From NCBI GenBank assembly GCA_039583875.1, contig CM077151.1:109944609-110008608 (forward strand): 64,000 nt of DNA, read 5' to 3'. This DNA comes from Platanthera guangdongensis. Lineage: Eukaryota; Streptophyta; Magnoliopsida; Asparagales; Orchidaceae. Below the pieces are notes generated by a model that did no database searches, was not told where the DNA came from, and saw nothing but the letters and a program-made list of their open reading frames with translations. The translations under genes and the position numbers were made by a program. Position 1 is the stretch's first letter; each line of letters begins with the position of its first letter. Positions 57,602 through 64,000 of the stretch are shown here, in pieces.

Positions 57602-60600
57602 GTGCAGGTGAAGACCTATCCAACATCAAAACAGCAATGGTACTTGGATAGTGGGTGCTCTAAGCACATGACAGAAAACAAGGACAACCTCACATCCTTT
57701 AAAGCCAAGCTTGGACCCAAAGTCATATTTGGTGATTCAAACTTTGGACAAACTAAAGGATATGGTGCAGTCCAGATTGGAATAGTGACATTCAAGAAGG
57801 TAGCTTATGTGGAAGGACTGAAGCACAATTTGATAAGCATCAGTCAGCTATGTGATGAAGGCTGCCAGGTGACTTTCAGCAAAGCATTATGCAAGATCAA
57901 GTCACAAGACAACACAACTGTGTTGACAGGTAAAAGGAAAAATAACTTCTATCTAGTAGATTTTCTTTCAACAGATGTAGACATTTGCCTGTTTAATTCT
58001 GTGTGTAGACCTAATGTTTTATGGCATAAGAGACTAGGACATTTAAACCTTAGAACCATTGCTAGGCTATCCAAGGATAACCTTGTTAGAGGACTCCTTC
58101 TGGCCCCTACAAGATGGAAGGACTTTGCAGGGCTTGTCAATTAGGCAAGCAAACTAAAAATAGTTTCAAGTCACTTAATAAGAGTGATTCACCTAGGAAC
58201 TTGTATCTGTTACACATGGATCTTTTTGGACCCAATACAGTACAAAGCCTAGGAGGGAAATCTTACACCTTAGTAGTTATAGATGACTTCTCTAGATTCA
58301 CATGAGTGTTCTTTTTGAGGAAGAAGTCTGATAACTTTAAGTGTTTGAGAGAGTTTCTCAAATGTATACAGATTGAGTTCAATACTCACATTGCCCTGAT
58401 CAGAAGTGATCATGAGACAGAGTTTGATTCTCTTCTTATGCAAGAGTTCTGTCAGAGTGAAGGGATCAGGCATACTTTCTCAGCTCCTAGAACTCCTCAA
58501 CAAAATGGGATAGCTGAAAGGAAAAATAGAACCCTTATTGAATCTGCCACTACATTGCTGTCAGATGCTCACCTTCCTCTATCCTTTTGGGCAGAGGCAG
58601 TGAACACCTCCAACTATGTGCTGAACAGAAGTTTAATACATAAACTAAAGGGAAAGACTCCCTATGAATTACTCAAAGGGAAGAAACCTAAAGTTGATTA
58701 TTTTAGGATTTTTGGCTGTATTTGCTATATACACAATAATGACAAGAGATATTTAGCAAAATTTCAAGCTAAAGCTGATGAAGGAGTGTTTCTGGGATAC
58801 TCCATGATCAGTAAGGCTTATAGGGTTTATAATAAATCATCTCTTAAAATTGAGGAATCTGTTCACATATCATTTGATGAATCTAACATGTCTTTCAAGG
58901 AGAAGAACACTTCTACCACAGAGCCTTTGCAGGTACATTCTCTTGTTGAAGATTTGAACAAGTTACAAGTTACTCAAAAAGAGGAAAGCAGTGAAGATGA
59001 AGAAAGCATTCAACATATTGAAGAGAAACAACTTGAAGAGCCAGTTGTTGTACCACAAGAGGAAACAACAACAGAGGTTGGTGAACAATCAACACCCCCT
59101 GTTGATTTAGTAACATCAAGAGACCATCCAATTTCCCAAATAATTGGAGACATCTCAGCTGGTTTCCAAACTAGAAATCAGGTCAACCAAAACCTGTTGC
59201 ACACTTGCTTCCTATCTCAAATTGAACCTCAATCCATTCATGATGCAGAGCAAGATCCACACTGGATCATTGCAATGCAAGAAGAGTTGCATCAATTTGA
59301 AAGGAACAATGTTTGGGAACTAGTACCAAAGCCTAAGGATCATTCCATTGTTGGAACAAAGTGGGTGTTCAGAAACAAATTGGATGATCAAGGAGTAATT
59401 GTAAGGAACAAGGCAAGACTAGTTGCTCAAGGATACTCTCAAGAAGAAGGAATAGACTATGACCAGACTTTTGCACCAGTTGCAAGATTGGAAGCCATCA
59501 GAATCTTCTTAGCTTATGCAGCACACAAAGGCTTCAAGGTATATCAGATGGATGTAAAAAGTGCATTTCTCAATGGAGACATCAAAGAAGAAGTCTATGT
59601 CAGACAACCTCCAGGTTTTATCTCTCCAACTTATCCTGATTATGTTTTTAAGTTGAACAAAACATTATATGGTCTCAAGCAAGCTCCTAGAGCATGGTAT
59701 GAGACCCTAGCATGCTTCCTTCTAGAAAATGGATTTATAAGGGGTAGAGTAGACCAAACTCTTTTCATTAGAACCCATAAGTCTCATACCATACTAGTGC
59801 AGATTTATGTAGATGATATTATTTTTGGCTCTACTGATTCAAAATTGTGCAGAAGGTTCTCCAACCTAATGCATTCTAAATTTGAAATGAGTAGCATGAG
59901 TGAGCTATCCTTCTTCCTAGGATTGCAAGTCAAACAACATGCTGAAGGAATCTTTATTTCTCAAACCAAGTATGTAAATGAATTGGTTAAGAAATTTGGT
60001 ATGTCTGAAGCATCTTGCATGAAAACACCCATGCCTACTAATGCTGTATTGGATGCTGATGAACATGGGAAACCTGTTGATCAGACAACATATAGAGCAA
60101 TGATTGTCTCTTTACTGTACCTTACAGCTAGTAGACCTGATATAATGTTTGATACATGCATATGTGCTAGATTCCAAGTAAGCCCTAGAGAGTCACACCT
60201 AACATTAGTTAAAAGGATTATCAGGTATGTTAAAAGTTGTCCAAATCTAGGTCTCTGGTATACAAAAGATTCAGCATTTGACTTAACTGGATTTTCTGAT
60301 GCTGATTATGCTGGATGCAGAATTGACAGGAAAAGCACCAGTGGAACCTGTCAGTTTCTTGGTGACAGACTTGTCTCTTGGTTTTGCAAGGAACAAACAT
60401 CTGTGTCAACTTCAACTGCTGAAGCTGAATATATGGCTGCAGGCAGTTGTTGTTCACAAATATTGTGGATTCAAAACCAACTCCTAGACTATGGCTACAA
60501 CTTAGAGAAGTCTAAAATATTTTGTGATAACACCAGTGCTATTTCTATAGCTCAAAATCCAGTCCTCCACAGTAGGACAAAACACATAGAAATTAGACAT

Positions 60601-60759
60601 CACTTTTTAAGGGAAAATGTTGAGAAGAATAAAATTGAACTTCAATATATCCCAACTGATTTGCAAAGGGGAGATATTTTCACCAAGCCCTTGGATGAAA
60701 AGAAACACACCTTCTTCCTAAATCAGTTAGGAATGTTAGATGGAGGAAGTCTAAAATGA
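57602..60759 (+). pseudogene. pol: Copia B pol: PR-IN-RT-RH with one frameshift and one stop
   Basis: The order PR-IN-RT-RH is that of copia. Protease: WYLDSGCSKHMT with the catalytic Asp at 57647-57649. The GAG-pre-integrase and zinc-finger region (WHKRLGHLN...CRACQLGKQ) is split by a frame change near 58110. Integrase core: MDLFGP, then TGA at 58303-58305 at a conserved Trp position, RSDHETEF, and AERKNRTL give D, D and E. RT ([32 protein letters not shown]) has the YVDD box at 59806-59827 or just before (YVDD codons 59806-59817). RNase H ends with [12 protein letters not shown] and [11 protein letters not shown]. The 817-residue downstream piece is open. Two lesions only, so decay is recent. 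Confidence 0.9.
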
Positions 60760-61259
60760 TATCCAAGATTTTAAAACTTTAAAAATTGACCAAGACTAGG
60801 CAAACATCTTGATTTTTCTAAGTGTCTAGAGTGTATTTCTGGTCTCTGAACTGTGCTCGACGATTTTCCCCCAGATCGTCGAACGGAGATCGACGATTTC
60901 CAAAATCATCGACCTGAGTTCAGCGCTTCTCAGATAGTATGAACTATCTCTTCCGGTCAACGATCGTCGAACGGCGCTCGACGATTGTGCTTTCTGCACT
61001 ATCGTCGAACGGAGCTCGACGCTCTCTAATATCGTCGAACGGAGATCGACGATATTGCAGACCTTTCAGATTCCTTTAGAAGCCCCGATCGTCGAACTGA
61101 GTTCAACGATCTTTCCTTTTCTGCGTCGAACCCTAATATAAAATTCATTTTTCGGTCGTCGTTCTCCTTTTGCGCTTTCAACCTCTCTGCAAAAATTCTC
61201 TTTTCCCTCCAAACATCTCTACACTTGGTCGTTTTGTTTGTTGATTTTTGCAGGTAACC
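60760..61259 (+). other. Spacer between B pol and ORF3, with palindrome array
   Basis: 60855-61115 holds about six inverted units (ATCGTCGAACGGAGATCGAC with TCGACGAT) of the U3 type. 61150-61240 is pyrimidine-rich. A splice-acceptor-like TTGATTTTTGCAG ends at 61253, seven bases before the ORF3 ATG, suggesting that ORF3 might be made from a spliced RNA. This is inference. Confidence 0.75.
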
Positions 61260-64000
61260 ATGGCCGTCTCTGTTGCCGTTCTAGCCGCAATGAAATTCGA
61301 TGCTGGATTTGATATAGACATGGAGTCCTTCAGCACCACAAATCAGGTTTTTCAAGATATTCTGAACTGTTCAAGGAGCAGAACCTTATTACCATCATGT
61401 CCACAAGAATCAAACTGGCTGCTGATGAGATTAAGGAGTGGGTGTATACTGCCCACAACCAGGACCAAAACACAGTGGTTGGTTCAATTTCTGGAACCCA
61501 GGTACCTTTGACTCCTGCTATTCTGATAGAAGTTTTTGAATTAAGTTCTGGAAGAGATTCTGCTGAATTGTCTGGAGAGGAATTTTCTGATTTACTCGCA
61601 AGAATGGGTCATTCTGATGCTAACCCTAGCAAGCTGCTGAAGAAGAACCTAGCTGTGGAATACAGATTCTTAGCTGATGTAGTAGGAAAAGTTCTGTTGG
61701 CCAAGCATTCAGCACATGATACTATCTCTAGGTATCAGCTGTGCTTGATGGGAGCCATTGTGGATAAGAAACAGTTGAATTGGGGAGAGGTCTTCTTTGA
61801 CCTGATTAAAAAGAAAGTAAACAAGAATTTTGTTAACTATGGGAGGATCCTAGGGCTTTTTCTTCACAACAGATGCCCTGCCCTGCTTGTATCATCTGGG
61901 ATGCATATTAATGCTTCAAAAAGGCTGTCCTGTGCCCTCTTTGGCAAATGGGACAGGCAGATAACAAAGCCCAGCAGGCCTTCTGCAAGCTCAACTTCAG
62001 GCACAAGGACTGTAATAGTCTCTTCCCCTCAAGTCTCTGCCCCTGCAGATGACTTGCCTGCTGCTTCTCCTCCTCCTCCTATTCCATCTCTACCAGTTCC
62101 ATCCACAATTCCAATTTCATCCACTATCATCATTTCTAGCCCATCTCCAACATCAATTCCATCTCCACAATCCCCACACCTCAACCTTCACTTCTCCCAT
62201 CCACCAGCTCTCCTCCAACATCACTTGTTGCTCCACCTCCATCCTCTACCTCTCCTCAAGTGCCTACTGAGCATGTAGATATTCCAGCCCTAGCTGACCA
62301 GCTGTATGAACTGATAGCTCCCAGTCTTTCACTTCTATTGGAGACCTCCTTGGCTCCACTATTCAAGTCAATTGCAGAACTTTCTGCAAGGCTTTCTTCT
62401 CTCATTCCTCAGGCAATCCCTTCATCAGTGTGCCTTGATCCAGCTTTCTCTGAATCTAGGCAGGGGGAGATGCCTAATGAAGTGGTGAAATTGCCTGCTG
62501 TTTCTTCAGTTCCTGCTGCTGCTGCTGCACCTGTTACCCCAACTCAAGCTCCAGTTTCAACTCCTTCAGTTGCTGTCTTTTCAGTAGACCTCAGGTCCCT
62601 GCTCTCAGATTTTGATTCAATTTATTTCAGTTATCTTCCAGTGAGTAATGTAGTCCAGCCCTCAGAGGATCTCTCCAAGGCCATTGTGCCCTTCTCCAGC
62701 TGTGATTCCAGCTTAGTTAGCTCCTATATATCCTCCTTATATACTGCTGAGCCTTCTGGTTCCAGTGATGCTGCTGCTACTCCTGCTGAAATTATTGTTG
62801 CTGAATCTGTTGCTGCTGCTGTCAGTGATGATGCTGCTGTAGTTCCAGTTTCTGATGATATACATATGACAGAGGCATATGATTTTGAGCCTGCTGCTAT
62901 TGCTGATGCTGAAAATATTATCTCTGAAAGTAGTGTATATGAAAAAGTTTTATCTGAATCTATTGCTGCTTCAGTTACTGCTGATATTTCTGCTGCTATA
63001 TCTTCTAAGAGTGTTGCTCTAGAAAGCTCTGTGTTTGTTGTTATAACTACTGCTGCTACAACTTCTGTTGCTACTAGTGCTGTATCTGCTGCTGTCACCA
63101 CTGCTGCTTCATCTGCTCCAACCCAACTTCAGAAAGATTATCTGAAAAAGATTGATGCCTTATATGATGAGCAAAGTTTTGAAAGTGATGAATTTAGGAC
63201 TGATTCTGATGATTCCTCTGCCACTATTGCCAGGAAGAGAAAGACAAGGAGCAAAGCTATGAAAAGGGTGCCTCCAGCCAAAGTAAAGGACACTAATGAT
63301 ATTCCATATTACATTATTCATGACTGCCCCATTACTGAGCATTGGATGCAGTATTCCAAGAACCAACTTAAAGCTATGAAGAAGAAGAGGAAGTATGAAA
63401 AAGGATCTTCTCAGTTTCATCACCCTCATCCTCCTCCACCACCTCCTCCTGATGCAGGTGCAGGTGGAAGCTCAACTGCTCATCCTTCTGCTAAAAGCCA
63501 AACCCCCTATCAGCCTCATGCAAGATCTCAATATAGGGGAAGCCAGTCCAGAGGTTCTCAGTCAAGGAGAGGAAGTTATAGAGGAAGCCAAAGGGAATTC
63601 CAAGTCTACTCAAAAGGCTATTCTAGACAACATCCATACTCTAGGGAAGGACAAGCTTCATCAGACACAACTTCAGGTCCTTTTCCCTATAAGTTAAAAG
63701 AAGTAGTCTCATCCAGAGCTCCTCAAGACAATCCATCCAACAGATATGAGCCTCCAGTGCCCTTTGAAGATCCAGAAAATAACCCTACTGCATGGACTGC
63801 CAGGATGAAAGAGTTAGCTGCCTTAGATCAAATCAAGAAAGCTAGAGAGCAAGGCAAGGACACCTCAAGCTTTACTACTTTGTCAGAGCAAAGAAAGAAG
63901 GAACTTGAAAGATATGCCTCAAGAAAATTCTTTGATTCTGAAACATATATGGAGCTGCATCCTGAAGCTGTGGTACCAAGGCCCAAACAACAAACCTCCT
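61260..64000 (+). pseudogene. Copia B ORF3 (post-pol protein), two frameshifts, open at window end
   Basis: ATG at 61260 (ACCATGG context) starts about 35 residues, then the frame changes near 61365. The frame to about 62160 carries the conserved core: LLKKNLAVEYRFLADVVGKV, HDTISRYQLCLMGAIVDKKQ, LNWGEVFFDLIKKK, GRILGLFLHN, LSCALFGKWDRQI. This pattern fits the 'putative plant transposon protein' domain. A second change near 62140-62200 leads to a frame open for over 600 residues to 64000. That part has a Pro/Ser linker, a YELIAPSLSLLLETSLAPLF helix region, Ala/Val/Ser-rich acidic repeats, a basic KKKRKYEK block, a poly-Pro and an RG/SQSRGSY-rich stretch. A C-terminal charged block (ERYASRKFFDSETYMELHPE) is shared with L. 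No signal peptide or membrane span is seen. Function unknown. Confidence 0.8.

Larger units (their letters stand above)
53852..64000 (+). mobile_element. Copia B: SIRE/Maximus-type element, 3' end outside window
   Basis: It runs 5' LTR, PBS, gag, pol, repeat-bearing spacer and ORF3, still open at the window end. It is the best-preserved autonomous-type element here. The LTR start is identical over 39 bases to F at the window start, so at least two copies of the family lie within 64 kb. It is inserted in the gag of A. Confidence 0.9.

Noticed and set aside
61260..64000. Interpretation of ORF3 as a retroviral-type envelope
   Set aside because: Position fits, but no signal peptide, membrane span or Cys-rich ectodomain is visible; the sequence is basic and low-complexity.

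Overview
The window looks like nuclear DNA of an angiosperm with a large, repeat-rich genome. Nearly every base that can be assigned belongs to an LTR retrotransposon, primed by plant initiator tRNA-Met (TGGTATCAGAGC). Two lineages recur. One is Ty1/copia of SIRE/Maximus type: LTRs TGTTGG...TTTCA of 1.6-2.0 kb, gag with a CCHC knuckle, and a large extra ORF downstream of pol. The other is Ty3/gypsy chromoviruses of Tekay type: LTRs TGTAAC/TGTAAT...GTTACA and a chromodomain-like C terminus. I find no intact host gene, tRNA, rRNA or CRISPR array. The species cannot be named from the sequence.

Left block (1-19889) is a nest whose left halves lie outside the window. Gypsy G (minus; 5' LTR 17742-19889, gag and partial RT at 15750-17344) is broken inside RT by gypsy LTR H (14281-15749). 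H is broken by copia D (ORF3 plus 3' LTR 12305-14280). D is broken by copia C (3242-11681, complete, TSD GGTCC) and by gypsy LTR E (40-2423). E is broken by copia F (1-39). C is a two-LTR element with gag and ORF3 but no pol.

Middle block. 19890-21108 is probable non-LTR background with a TG/CG microsatellite. 21109-24161 is a near-perfect 1.53-kb tandem duplication, mostly inside gypsy LTR N, whose right end is 25345. N sits in the ORF3 of copia L (25346-28018, 3' LTR from 28189). An LTR fragment M of an inverted copia (29331-29697 plus 38514-40523) is interrupted by gypsy K (29698-38513), complete at both ends with TSD ACCTC but with a mutated protease and RT and several stops.

Right block (40524-64000). 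A plus-strand gypsy I has decayed protease-RT-RH-IN-chromodomain (40750-44157) and a long 3' LTR. That LTR holds a 4.5-kb solo LTR J (46300-50828, TSD CATAG) and copia A (51809 on). A's gag is interrupted at 53852 by copia B. B has its 5' LTR, an intact gag (55576-57591), a pol with one frameshift and one stop, and an ORF3 still open at 64000.

Three cross-element patterns stand out. Almost every LTR carries an array of short CG-centred palindromes in U3, upstream of a TATA box, with motifs such as TCGACGATCG shared between copia and gypsy. In copia B the same array also appears inside gag and in the pol-ORF3 spacer. The ORF3 protein is retained in four copia elements, including the one that has lost pol.
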